From Cyanobium sp. (GTDB taxonomy: Bacteria > Cyanobacteriota > Cyanobacteriia > PCC-6307 > Cyanobiaceae): a DNA stretch of 39,621 bases. The DNA is taken from the NCBI GenBank assembly GCA_007135755.1, contig SLIG01000121.1, positions 1 to 39,621 of the forward strand, read 5' to 3'. The position numbers were made by a program, and so were the translations under genes. Below the pieces are notes generated by a model. That model had not been told where the DNA came from, searched no databases, and saw nothing but the letters and a program-made list of their open reading frames with translations. The stretch's first letter is position 1, and each line of letters begins with the position of its first letter. Shown piece after piece: positions 25,997 to 33,467 of this stretch.

Positions 25997-27361
25997 ATGC
26001 CCAGGCGCAGCCCTGGGTTCGTGTCCCTCCGGATTGTGCTGGTCCGTCATGGGCTCAGCAGCTTCAACGTCGAGCACCGGATCCAGGGCCGCGACGACCT
26101 CTCATCCCTCACCGAGGAGGGCGTGAATCAGGCCTCTGCCGCCGGCGCCGCCCTCGCCGCCGTGCCCCTGGACGCCGCTTACAGCTCCCCCCTCCAACGG
26201 GCCCGTGATACGGCCTCCCATCTCCTCAGCGTCCACGGCCAGGGCCTGGAGCCGGTGCTGGAGAACGACCTTCTGGAGATCGATCTCGCCCCCTGGAGCG
26301 GGTTGCTGCGCCGTGAGCTGCGCGAGCGCTTCCCCAGCCAGGAGGCCCTGTGGCGCACCGCTCCCCACACCCTGGAGCTGCAGCGCAGTGATGGCAGCAG
26401 CTACCGCCCTCTGCCGGAGCTGATGGCCCAGGCGGCCCGGTTCCGTGCCCTGCTGCTCGAACGCCACGGGGCCGCCCTGGAGGGCAGCGATCAGAGCGTG
26501 CTGGTGGTGGCCCACAACGCCATCCTGCGCTGCCTGATGCTCACCCTGCTGGGTCTCGATGCGGTTGGCTTCCGGCGTCTGCGCGTGGACAACGGCTCGA
26601 TCTCGGTGCTCAACCTCAGCCGTGGCCCCGGCGCTGGGCCCGCCGTGCAGGTGGAGTCCCTCAATGGCACCGCCCACCTAGGCGAGCCCGTGCCCCCCCG
26701 GGGAGGGGGAGCGCGGCTGCTGCTGGTGCGCCATGGCGAAACCGACTGGAACCGCCAGGGCCGTTTTCAGGGTCAGATCGATATCCCACTGAATGCCAAT
26801 GGCCTGGCCCAGGCCGAGGCCGCTGGCGGTTTCCTGGCGTCGGTGAGCATCCACCGGGCCTACACCAGTTCGATGGCCCGTCCGCGCCAGACCGCCGAAC
26901 GGATTCTTGCCGCCCACCCGGGGGTGCCGCTCACCGCCACCAAGGGGCTGGTGGAGATTGGTCATGGCCTCTGGGAGGGCCGGCTGGAGCAGGAGATCGC
27001 CGAGGGCTGGCCCCAGCTGCTGGCCGACTGGAAGCGGGCGCCCCACACCGTGCAGATGCCGGAGGGGGAGACCATCCACGACGTGTGGCAGCGCTCCCTC
27101 GCCACCTGGAGCACGATCGCGGCCAGCCTCGATGCCGCCGAAACGGCCCTGGTGGTGGCCCACGATGCCGTCAACAAGACGATTCTCTGTGCCCTGCTGG
27201 GGCTCACCCCCGCCGACATCTGGATGATCAAACAGGGCAATGGCGGCGTCACCGTGGTCGACTATCCCCAGGGAGCCGCCGGTACCCCGGTGGTGGCGGC
27301 CCTGAATCTCACCTCCCATCTGGGCGGCGTGCTCGACCGCACCGCCGCCGGAGCCCTGTAG
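25997..27361 (+). CDS. Tandem two-domain histidine phosphatase (phosphoglycerate-mutase-like)
   Basis: 454 residues with two histidine-phosphatase domains in a row. Domain 1: LVRHGLSSFNVEHRIQGRDD with the second catalytic His in VVAHNAILR. Domain 2: LLVRHGETDWNRQGRFQGQ with VVAHDAVNKT. Both RHG motifs and both distal histidines are present, so both sites look competent. Cyanobacterial members of this two-domain group are candidates for phosphoserine phosphatase or sugar/alpha-ribazole phosphatase activity; the substrate cannot be read from sequence. ATG 25997 is used; the GTG at 26021 gives VSLRIVLVRHG, where conservation starts, and is an equally good start. A longer open frame to 25646 is antisense to the CPBP gene and unsupported. 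The next gene starts 4 bases after the stop. Confidence 0.88.
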   Translation: MPRRSPGFVSLRIVLVRHGLSSFNVEHRIQGRDDLSSLTEEGVNQASAAGAALAAVPLDAAYSSPLQRARDTASHLLSVHGQGLEPVLENDLLEIDLAPWSGLLRRELRERFPSQEALWRTAPHTLELQRSDGSSYRPLPELMAQAARFRALLLERHGAALEGSDQSVLVVAHNAILRCLMLTLLGLDAVGFRRLRVDNGSISVLNLSRGPGAGPAVQVESLNGTAHLGEPVPPRGGGARLLLVRHGETDWNRQGRFQGQIDIPLNANGLAQAEAAGGFLASVSIHRAYTSSMARPRQTAERILAAHPGVPLTATKGLVEIGHGLWEGRLEQEIAEGWPQLLADWKRAPHTVQMPEGETIHDVWQRSLATWSTIAASLDAAETALVVAHDAVNKTILCALLGLTPADIWMIKQGNGGVTVVDYPQGAAGTPVVAALNLTSHLGGVLDRTAAGAL

Positions 27362-27365
27362 GCCC

Positions 27366-28664
27366 GTGGTGCCCCCTCCGCTCTGGCTGCGCCGGGTGCA
27401 GCTGCTCACCGCCCCTGGTGAACCCCTGCAGCGCCAGGACGCCCTGATCGATGGCGAGGGCCGGCTGCAGGCCTGGGGTGAGGCGGCGGGCCGTGAGGCC
27501 GCCGCGCTGGGTGCGGAGCCCCTGGCTGCCGATGGCTGGCTGCTCGCCCCCACCCTGGTGGACCCCCACAGTGTGCTGGAGCAGCCCTTCGAGGGCACTG
27601 CCGAAACCCTCGACAGCCTGGCCCGCTCAGCGGCTGCCGGCGGCTACGGCACGGTGGCCCTGCTGCCCTGGGCCCGTCCCTGGCGCGACCGTCCCGAGCG
27701 CCTCAAGGGGTTGGCGTGGCCCGAGCCCCTGCGGCTGCTGCTGTGGGGCAGTTTCAGCCTGGAGGGCGACGACGTCGAGCTGGCGCCCCACCGCGACCAG
27801 CTCCATGCCGGGGCGATCGGGGTGGCGGCCGGGGAGCAGACCCCGCCCCTGCCGCTGCTGGAACGAGGACTGCTGCTGGCGGAGCTGGAGGACCGGCCGG
27901 TGCTGGTGCCTGCGCGCAGTTCTGCCCTCTGCGCCGGCGGCTTCGTGCGCGAGGGGGTGGAGACGCTGCGGGCGGGCTGGCCGCCCGATCCGCTGCTCAG
28001 CGAGCTCCTGCCCCTGCAGTCGCTGCTGGCCCTGGCCGCCGCCCGGCCGCACAGCCGCCTCACCCTGATGAACCTCTCCACTGCTGCCGCCGCGGAGCAG
28101 CTGCGGGCCCAGGGCGCCCCCCTGGCCTGCACGGCGAGCTGGTGGCACCTGCTGGCCGACAGCGGCAGTCTCGCCCCCGCCCAGGTGGGCTGGCGTCTGG
28201 TGCCCTCCCTCGGAGCCCCCCGCGATCGCCGGGCCCTGCGGACGGCGGCGCTGGAGGGTCTGATCAGCGCCGTTGCGGTGCACCATCTGCCCCTCGACGC
28301 GGAGGAGCAGTTGCTGCCCCTGGACCAGCGCCGCCCCGGTGTCGCCGGCCATGGAGCCCGCCATGGCCTGGTGCTGCCCCTGCTCTGGCAGGAGCTGGTG
28401 GAGGGTCAGGGCTGCCCGGTGGAGCGGCTCTGGGAGCTGCTCAGCTGGGGAGGCTCGGCGGTGCTGGGCCTGGATCCTGAACGCCTGGAAGCCGGCAGCC
28501 GCCGCTGGCTGCTGTTCGACCCCGGCCGCGCCTGGCGCTGGAACGCCGCCACGTCGCTGTCGCTGGCGGCCAATCAGCCCCGCCTGGGGGAAACGATCCG
28601 CGGGGCGGTGCTGGCCACGGGCCTCACGGAGCCGGACAGCTGGGCGCTCACGGCTGGCTGCTGA
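27366..28664 (+). CDS. Dihydroorotase-like protein lacking metal-ligand residues
   Basis: 432-residue amidohydrolase-fold protein related to dihydroorotase (PyrC). Order: small beta-sandwich N-domain (LWLRRVQLLTAPGEPLQRQD, ALIDGEGRLQAWGE), then the barrel entry LLAPTLVDPHSVLEQPFEGT. In active dihydroorotases this stretch is D-x-H-x-H-x-R; here only one His remains (DPHSVLEQ), and later metal residues are also not evident, so catalysis is unlikely. Inactive homologues act as scaffold partners of aspartate carbamoyltransferase in some bacteria; that role here is speculative. GTG GTG at 27366/27369 gives two starts. Probably cotranscribed with the phosphatase 4 bases upstream; the 3' end overlaps the convergent lepB by 17 bases. 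Confidence 0.75.
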   Translation: MVPPPLWLRRVQLLTAPGEPLQRQDALIDGEGRLQAWGEAAGREAAALGAEPLAADGWLLAPTLVDPHSVLEQPFEGTAETLDSLARSAAAGGYGTVALLPWARPWRDRPERLKGLAWPEPLRLLLWGSFSLEGDDVELAPHRDQLHAGAIGVAAGEQTPPLPLLERGLLLAELEDRPVLVPARSSALCAGGFVREGVETLRAGWPPDPLLSELLPLQSLLALAAARPHSRLTLMNLSTAAAAEQLRAQGAPLACTASWWHLLADSGSLAPAQVGWRLVPSLGAPRDRRALRTAALEGLISAVAVHHLPLDAEEQLLPLDQRRPGVAGHGARHGLVLPLLWQELVEGQGCPVERLWELLSWGGSAVLGLDPERLEAGSRRWLLFDPGRAWRWNAATSLSLAANQPRLGETIRGAVLATGLTEPDSWALTAGC

Positions 28665-29385
28665 GGGGCACCAGAGAGCCCACTTGATTGAAGGGGTAGA
28701 AGCGCCAGAAGGCCCGCCCGATGATCTCCTGGCGGGGGATGAACGGGCCGCCGGGCCAGAAGCGGCCATCCCAGCTGTTGGCGCGGTTGTCCCCCAGGGC
28801 CAGCACGTGATCGGGGGGCACAACGGCGTTGATGGTGCGGCACGGCCCCATCCCCTGGGCATCCACCGGGCAGAGGTTCTGGACGTAGGGCTCCTGGAGC
28901 CGGCGGCCGTTGATGCTGATCTGGCCGAGGGGGTCCACCACCACCCGCTCCCCGGGCAGGGCCACCACCCGTTTGATGTAGGCGTCGCAGGCCGGGCTGG
29001 ACAGACCCGGCAGGTTGCCCACCACCGGCAGGTTCACCAGCAGGCAGCGCAGCGGGTTCTGGTCGCTGCTTCCGGCCAGCACCGGATCAAATCGATGGGG
29101 GGAGCGGAACACCACGATTTCACCCCGCTGGGGGGGGCGTCGGCGGTAGGTGAGCTTCTCCACCAGCAGGCGGTCCTGGATCTGCAGGGCCGGCAGCATC
29201 GATCCCGAGGGGATGTAGCGGGCTTCCACCAGCACGTGCCGGATGCCCAGGGCCACGGCCAGGGTGATCAGCACGCTGCGCCAGAAACTCCAGGCACTGT
29301 CGGCGTGGCGGGAGGACTCGGGGGACCTTGCCTTCTGCTCCCGCGCCACTTCGGCGTTCTTCAGCTCGGGTCCAGGCAAGGGCAC
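28648..29385 (-). CDS. lepB: Signal peptidase I
   Basis: 245-residue type I leader peptidase, which cleaves signal peptides of exported proteins at the membrane. One N-terminal TM helix (about 33-50), catalytic Ser62 in IPSGSMLPAL, catalytic Lys138 in AYIKRVVALPGE, and box E in LALGDNRANSWDGRFW. GTG 29385 is chosen because GGAG lies 6 bases upstream; the longer frame to 29580 has unconserved Arg/Gly-rich sequence that is antisense to the divergent gene. The 3' end overlaps the convergent dihydroorotase-like gene by 17 bases. Confidence 0.94.
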   Translation of the reverse strand: MPLPGPELKNAEVAREQKARSPESSRHADSAWSFWRSVLITLAVALGIRHVLVEARYIPSGSMLPALQIQDRLLVEKLTYRRRPPQRGEIVVFRSPHRFDPVLAGSSDQNPLRCLLVNLPVVGNLPGLSSPACDAYIKRVVALPGERVVVDPLGQISINGRRLQEPYVQNLCPVDAQGMGPCRTINAVVPPDHVLALGDNRANSWDGRFWPGGPFIPRQEIIGRAFWRFYPFNQVGSLVPLSSQP

Positions 29386-29458
29386 GGTCGTCTCCAGGGG
29401 CCACCGCCCGCAATGGCGGCCAGGGCAGATTAGGCAGGCCTCCACCACGCCCCGGCCG

Positions 29459-30985
29459 ATGGTCCGCCCCCGCTGGCAGCGCCCCCGCCCGCCTTCGCGC
29501 AGCGCGCTGGACCGCGGCTGGGCCCGTTTCGTGGCGGTGTGGGCCAGCCTCAACCTGGTGTGGGTGGCCTTCGATCTCACCTATGTGGCCCTGCGACCGT
29601 TCTGGCTGCAGCGCAATCTCCGGCCGATTCCCGGCGTGCCGCTCACCGTGCCCCTGCAGATGCTGCCCGACATCACCCCCTGGGTGGATCCGATCAAGGG
29701 CATCGAGCCTCACCGCGAAACCCAGGCCTATCTCGACCAGTTCCAGCGCCTGGACGCAGCCCTGGCCGGGGCCTCCGCCCCCTTCACGGCTGAGCAGCTG
29801 CTGCTGCTGGAGCAGCAGCTTGAGCTCACCGAGCAGATGATCGACACCAATCCCTTCCAGGGGTCGGGCCAGAGCGGCACGCTGGAGAAGATCAAGAACC
29901 GCCTGCGCGACCGGGCCGACCAGGACTCCTCCAAGCAGGCCGCCGCCCAGCTGCTCAGCCCGGCCTGGCTGGAGCGGAGCCCCTGGCAGCAGGAGCGGCT
30001 GTTCTGGCGAAGTCAGGTGCTGCCGCTGGTGGAAACCAACTACTGGCGCTCGATCGACGAGAACGCCCAGCCCACCAACCAGGGCTGGCGCATCGATCTG
30101 CTGGTGTTCCAGTGGGTGTTCCTGATCGACATCCTGGTGCGGGTGGTGCGGCTGCGGCGCCGCATCCCCGGCCTGAGCTGGCGGGATGCGCTGCTGCGGC
30201 GCTGGATCGACCTGCCCCTGCTGCTCCCCTTCTGGCGCTGGTTGCGGATCGTGCCGGTGGTGGAGCGCCTGCAGACCTCCGGTCTGGTGAACTTCGAGCC
30301 CCTGCGGGCGGTGGTGAGCCGTGGCGTGGTGGCCCTGCTGGCCCTGGAGCTGTTCGAGGTGCTGGCCCTTCAGCTCATTGATGGTGTGCAGGGCCTGGTG
30401 CGCTCGCCGCACTGGCCGCAGCGGATCCGCTCCCTGCGCAGCCATCAGGCGGTGAGCCGCAGCGAGGATGAGCGCCAGTTGCTCGAGCTGCTGCGCATCT
30501 GGGGGCCGTTGCTGCTGGTGGATGTGGCGCCGCGGCTGGCGCCCGAGCTGCAGAGCCTGCTGGGCTACAGCCTGCGCCAGAGCCTTGATCGCACCATCGT
30601 GCCAGCGCCCCTGCGGCAACTGAAGCCCTTGCTGCAGCTGGAATCGGGCCTCAGCACCCAGCTGGCGGGGGGCATGGTGGACAGCCTGCTCGACCTCTCG
30701 CGCAGCACCGGCGACCGCCTGGGCCGCACCGATGATGCCCAGCTGGAGATGCTGCAGCGTTGCATCGACCGCTTCTGGGACGAACTGGCCTTGAGCCTGC
30801 AGACCGGACCTGCCCTGGAGCGCTCCCAGGAGCTCATCTGCGCCCTGATCGAGGGGCTCAAGAGCACCTACCTCAGCCAGATCAGCCGCGCCCGCATCAC
30901 CTCCCTGATCGAAGAACTCGACCAGCTGATGGCCTCGGCGCCGCCGCCGGTGTCGTCGTCAGAGGAGGCGCCAGCGGGGGAGTAG
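29459..30985 (+). CDS. Cyanobacterial membrane protein with voltage-sensor-like helices, function unknown
   Basis: 508 residues. N-terminal TM helix at about 23-45 (FVAVWASLNLVWVAFDLTY), a soluble alpha-helical segment (about 85-195, Leu/Gln-rich), then a membrane block at 210-310. In that block VFQWVFLIDILVRVV (216-230) resembles an S2 helix with an acidic residue and an Arg four later, RRWIDLPLLLPF (247-258) resembles S3 with its Asp, and RWLRIVPVVER (260-270) resembles a short S4 with spaced arginines. A further helix (VALLALELFEVLALQLI) and a C-terminal helical domain follow; no K+-channel selectivity filter (TVGYG) is present. I do not recognise a characterised family. ATG 29459 is chosen; a longer frame to 29243 is antisense to lepB. 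Confidence 0.75.
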   Translation: MVRPRWQRPRPPSRSALDRGWARFVAVWASLNLVWVAFDLTYVALRPFWLQRNLRPIPGVPLTVPLQMLPDITPWVDPIKGIEPHRETQAYLDQFQRLDAALAGASAPFTAEQLLLLEQQLELTEQMIDTNPFQGSGQSGTLEKIKNRLRDRADQDSSKQAAAQLLSPAWLERSPWQQERLFWRSQVLPLVETNYWRSIDENAQPTNQGWRIDLLVFQWVFLIDILVRVVRLRRRIPGLSWRDALLRRWIDLPLLLPFWRWLRIVPVVERLQTSGLVNFEPLRAVVSRGVVALLALELFEVLALQLIDGVQGLVRSPHWPQRIRSLRSHQAVSRSEDERQLLELLRIWGPLLLVDVAPRLAPELQSLLGYSLRQSLDRTIVPAPLRQLKPLLQLESGLSTQLAGGMVDSLLDLSRSTGDRLGRTDDAQLEMLQRCIDRFWDELALSLQTGPALERSQELICALIEGLKSTYLSQISRARITSLIEELDQLMASAPPPVSSSEEAPAGE

Positions 30986-31039
30986 CGGTGGTTGAAGCAC
31001 CGGGGAGTTCCTGGGAGGCTGGACTGGCCTGCGTCCCCC

Positions 31040-31387
31040 TCAGCTCAGCAACAGCTGCTGCCACTCCTCCGGGCGGAAGCCGCTGAGCACCCGGCCATCG
31101 TCGCTGACCAGAAACGGCCGGCGGATCAGCTTGCCATCGGCGGCCAGAGCCGCCAGGGCCTGTTCATCATCCATGGCCTGGACCGCCTCGGCGCCGAGGG
31201 CCCGGTAGCTGGCGCCGCTGGTGTTGAACAGCCGCTTGCGGCCCAGCTGAGCCAGGGCCAGGGCCAGCTCCTCGAGGCTGGGGGGCTGGAGGGTGATGTC
31301 GATGGGCACCACCGCCAGGCCGTGGGCCTCCAACCAGCCGACGGCCTTGCGGCAGGTGCTGCAGCGGGGATAGCTGTAGAGCTTCAC
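31040..31387 (-). CDS. Spx/MgsR or arsenate-reductase-like (ArsC family) protein
   Basis: 115-residue thioredoxin-fold ArsC/Spx-family protein. The N-terminal redox motif KLYSYPRCSTCRKAVGWLE has CxxC; later blocks are LAQLGRKRLFNTSGASYRAL and LIRRPFLVSDDGRVLSGFRP, which are typical of the family. The CxxC and the short length fit the YffB/Spx-like branch more than classical arsenate reductases, and nothing nearby (no arsenic efflux genes) suggests arsenic resistance. Role in redox sensing or thiol reduction is inference. It lies 37 bases downstream of the ferredoxin gene on the same strand. Confidence 0.85.
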   Translation of the reverse strand: MKLYSYPRCSTCRKAVGWLEAHGLAVVPIDITLQPPSLEELALALAQLGRKRLFNTSGASYRALGAEAVQAMDDEQALAALAADGKLIRRPFLVSDDGRVLSGFRPEEWQQLLLS

Positions 31388-31424
31388 GGCCGAGCGTCGG
31401 GGGCGCCTCGCAGGGGCCCTCGGC

Positions 31425-31787
31425 TCACTTCCGGCCCACCAGAGACTTGAGGGCCCCCAGCAGGCTGTTGGAACCCTTGCCCACGCCCTCCTCCGGCCGG
31501 GTGCGCACCGTCACGTCCCCATTGACGCTGGTGCGGCAGCTGAGGCGGTAGTTGGCGGGGCGGTCGGCGAGGTAGACCTCCTCCACGTCGCTGCGGGGAG
31601 AGAGGTTCTGCATGCCGTCCAGCACCTCCATCACGCAGGTGCCGCACTGGCCCAGACCGCCGCAGTTGTTGAGGTTGTTGAGGCCCTTGTAGGGGTTGAT
31701 GCCGGCGTCGAGAGCCGCCTTGCGCAGGTTGGCGCCCTCGATGCATCCGACCTGCTGGCCTTCCTGTTCGAAACGGATGGTGGGCAC
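31425..31787 (-). CDS. 2Fe-2S ferredoxin
   Basis: 120-residue plant/adrenodoxin-type [2Fe-2S] ferredoxin. The cluster ligands are in NNCGGLGQCGTCVMEV (Cys42, Cys48, Cys51) and YRLSCRTSV (Cys84), fitting C-x5-C-x2-C-x32-C. The C-terminus has a 25-residue basic/hydrophilic extension (EEGVGKGSNSLLGALKSLVG), not found in the photosynthetic PetF, so it serves a more specialised electron-transfer role. The partner is unknown. It is divergent from the methyltransferase gene across 50 bases. Confidence 0.92.
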   Translation of the reverse strand: MPTIRFEQEGQQVGCIEGANLRKAALDAGINPYKGLNNLNNCGGLGQCGTCVMEVLDGMQNLSPRSDVEEVYLADRPANYRLSCRTSVNGDVTVRTRPEEGVGKGSNSLLGALKSLVGRK

Positions 31788-31837
31788 GGCCGGCAGGGGA
31801 TGAACACGCGCTCGAACTTAGGCCCTCACAGGGGTCG

Positions 31838-32596
31838 ATGCCTAGCATCGCCTCCAGTTGTTGCGGGCCTGTGGGAGAACACCAGTCAGCCGTCTCCAGT
31901 CAGCCCGGTACCGGCCAATCAGGCGGAGCCCAGCTCAGCGACTCCCAGGGCTACGACCTGGTGGTGCAGCAGCTGATCCCCGGCTACGCCAGCCTGGCCC
32001 GCCTCGCCGTGGCTCTGCTGGCGGCGTCGCCGAAGGCCGGAGGGGTCGGGGCTGAGGTCCTGGTGGCGGGATGCGGCACCGGGGCGGAGCTGGTGGAGGC
32101 CCGCGCCCAGCGTCCCGACTGGCGGATCACCGCCATCGACCCCTCGCTGGACATGCTGGAGGCAGCGCAGCGCCGTCTGGGTCGCGATGGCATCCACTGG
32201 CGGCAAACGCGGGTGGAGGAGCTTGAGGCCGAGGCCTGTTTCGCTGGGGCACTGTCGGTGCTGGTGCTGCAGGCGCTGCCGGATGACGGCACAAAGCTGG
32301 CCTTTCTCACCGCCCTGGCGCGCAGCCTGCAACCGGGAGGCCAGCTGGTTCTGGTGGACCTGATGGCGCCCGAGCGTTCCCCCCTGCAGCCCCAGGTCCA
32401 GGCGGCCTGGCTCGGCTTCCAGCGCGCCAGTGGCTTGAGTGAGCAGCAGAGCCAGGAAGCGGCCCTTGCCCAGGGGCTGCACCCGATCGGTGTGTCCCGG
32501 CTCACGGCCCTGGTGAACGCAGCCGGCTTCGGCGATCCGGCCCGCATCTTCCAGGCCCTGGGATACGAGGGATTTCTGCTGCAGCGGCCCGCCTAG
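31838..32596 (+). CDS. Class I SAM-dependent methyltransferase
   Basis: 252 residues with a Rossmann-like SAM-binding core: motif I EVLVAGCGTGAELVEA (about 73-88), acidic end of strand 2 in RITAIDPSLDMLEAAQRRL, motif IV region GALSVLVLQALPDDG and the post-barrel LQPGGQLVLVDLMAP. Similar to small-molecule or tRNA-modifying (CmoA-like) methyltransferases, but the substrate cannot be assigned. ATG 31838 has AGGGG 5 bases upstream. The stop codon shares CTAG with the convergent ppa stop. Confidence 0.85.
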   Translation: MPSIASSCCGPVGEHQSAVSSQPGTGQSGGAQLSDSQGYDLVVQQLIPGYASLARLAVALLAASPKAGGVGAEVLVAGCGTGAELVEARAQRPDWRITAIDPSLDMLEAAQRRLGRDGIHWRQTRVEELEAEACFAGALSVLVLQALPDDGTKLAFLTALARSLQPGGQLVLVDLMAPERSPLQPQVQAAWLGFQRASGLSEQQSQEAALAQGLHPIGVSRLTALVNAAGFGDPARIFQALGYEGFLLQRPA

Positions 32597-33102
32597 GCGG
32601 CGGCATCGATGCAGCGCTGCAGCAGGGCCGGCACCGCCTTCTCGTCGAGCCAGCCGAGGATGTCGGTGACCCGGCCTTCGATGCTCTTGTAGGTGCGGAA
32701 GAATTCGGCCACCTCCTCCAGCTGGTCGTTGGCGATCTGGCGGATGGAGGTGACCCTGCGGTTGCTGAGGTCGGCCTCCGGCACGCACAGCAACTTGCCG
32801 TCATGGGCACCGCTGTCCACCATGTCGAGAATGCCGATCGGCCGGGCGCGGATCAGGCAGCCCGCAAACGTGGGCTCTTCGAGGATCACCATGGCGTCGA
32901 GCGGAGAGCCGTCCTCCGCCAGGGTGTTGGGCACGAAGCCGTAGTCGAACGGGTAGCGCACCGAGGAGTGCAGGATCCGGTCGAGGGCCATCACACCGGA
33001 GAGGGCGTTGTACTCGTATTTATTGCGCGAGCCAGCGGGGATCTCCACCACCAGGTTCACGAGCCCGGGCGCTGGGGATGCCGGCAGCTGGCTCAGATCC
33101 AT
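32593..33102 (-). CDS. ppa: Inorganic pyrophosphatase (family I)
   Basis: 169-residue soluble family I pyrophosphatase, hydrolysing PPi to phosphate and driving biosynthetic reactions. Signature blocks: VVEIPAGSRNKYEYNALSGV, SSVRYPFDYGFVPNTLAEDG, SPLDAMVILEEPTFAGCLI, GILDMVDSGAHDGKLLCVPE. The active-site Asp/Glu/Lys/Tyr set is present and the length is typical (about 170-175). Its stop codon is shared in a CTAG with the convergent methyltransferase stop. Its 5' end overlaps the stop of a small membrane-protein gene by 83 bases in another frame. Confidence 0.95.
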   Translation of the reverse strand: MDLSQLPASPAPGLVNLVVEIPAGSRNKYEYNALSGVMALDRILHSSVRYPFDYGFVPNTLAEDGSPLDAMVILEEPTFAGCLIRARPIGILDMVDSGAHDGKLLCVPEADLSNRRVTSIRQIANDQLEEVAEFFRTYKSIEGRVTDILGWLDEKAVPALLQRCIDAAA

Positions 33103-33334
33103 GGAGGCCTGGCGGATCCGGGGACGGGGGGCGGGCCACCAGCACGGTGGCGAGAGGGAGAAGGATGGCCACGAAGCCGATCAGGCCGCCGATGGCATCG
33201 AGCAGGGTGAGCAGGCCCGGACTGTAGGGGTCGTCGTCGTTGGGCTCGCCTGCCGCAGGCTGCCGGTCGTCGGCGGAGGACTGCGCCGAGGGAGTCGGCC
33301 CTGGAGCACGGAGCGGTTCAGTGGTGGTGGTCAT
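33020..33334 (-). CDS. Small single-pass membrane protein overlapping ppa
   Basis: 104 residues: an acidic/Pro-rich N-terminus (EPNDDDPYSP), one clear hydrophobic helix (GLLTLLDAIGGLIGFVAILL continuing PLATVLVARP) and a Pro/Gly/Arg-rich tail. The tail is encoded by 83 bases that also encode the first residues of PPase in another frame on the same strand, which is unusual. ATG 33334 (MTTTTEPLR) is the chosen start; the frame is open to 33436. The hydrophobic segment is the only convincing part; function unknown. If the real protein ends earlier through a sequence error, the tail would be spurious. Confidence 0.5.
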   Translation of the reverse strand: MTTTTEPLRAPGPTPSAQSSADDRQPAAGEPNDDDPYSPGLLTLLDAIGGLIGFVAILLPLATVLVARPPSPDPPGLHGSEPAAGIPSARAREPGGGDPRWLAQ

Positions 33335-33387
33335 GGAGTGGGTGCCGGACTGCCGCTGAACGGGCTGCCGTGGTGGCACCTGGAGAT

Positions 33388-33403
33388 GCCGGATCGATCC
33401 GGC
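33388..33403. promoter_or_regulatory. 16-base perfect palindrome
   Basis: GCCGGATCGATCCGGC, fully self-complementary, in the 133-base interval between two same-strand genes and about 55 bases upstream of the small membrane protein/ppa pair. It could be a regulator site; nothing known matches. Confidence 0.3.
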
Positions 33404-33467
33404 CAGAGGGTTGTCCACATATTGTGGCACCACCACAGCGCCGCGTCGACGCCGCCGGGTGAGCAGC

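Noticed and set aside
29796-29820. Strong 10-base inverted repeat (AGCTGCTGCT / AGCAGCAGCT)
   Set aside because: Lies inside coding sequence made of repeated Leu and Gln/Glu codons; explained by codon choice.
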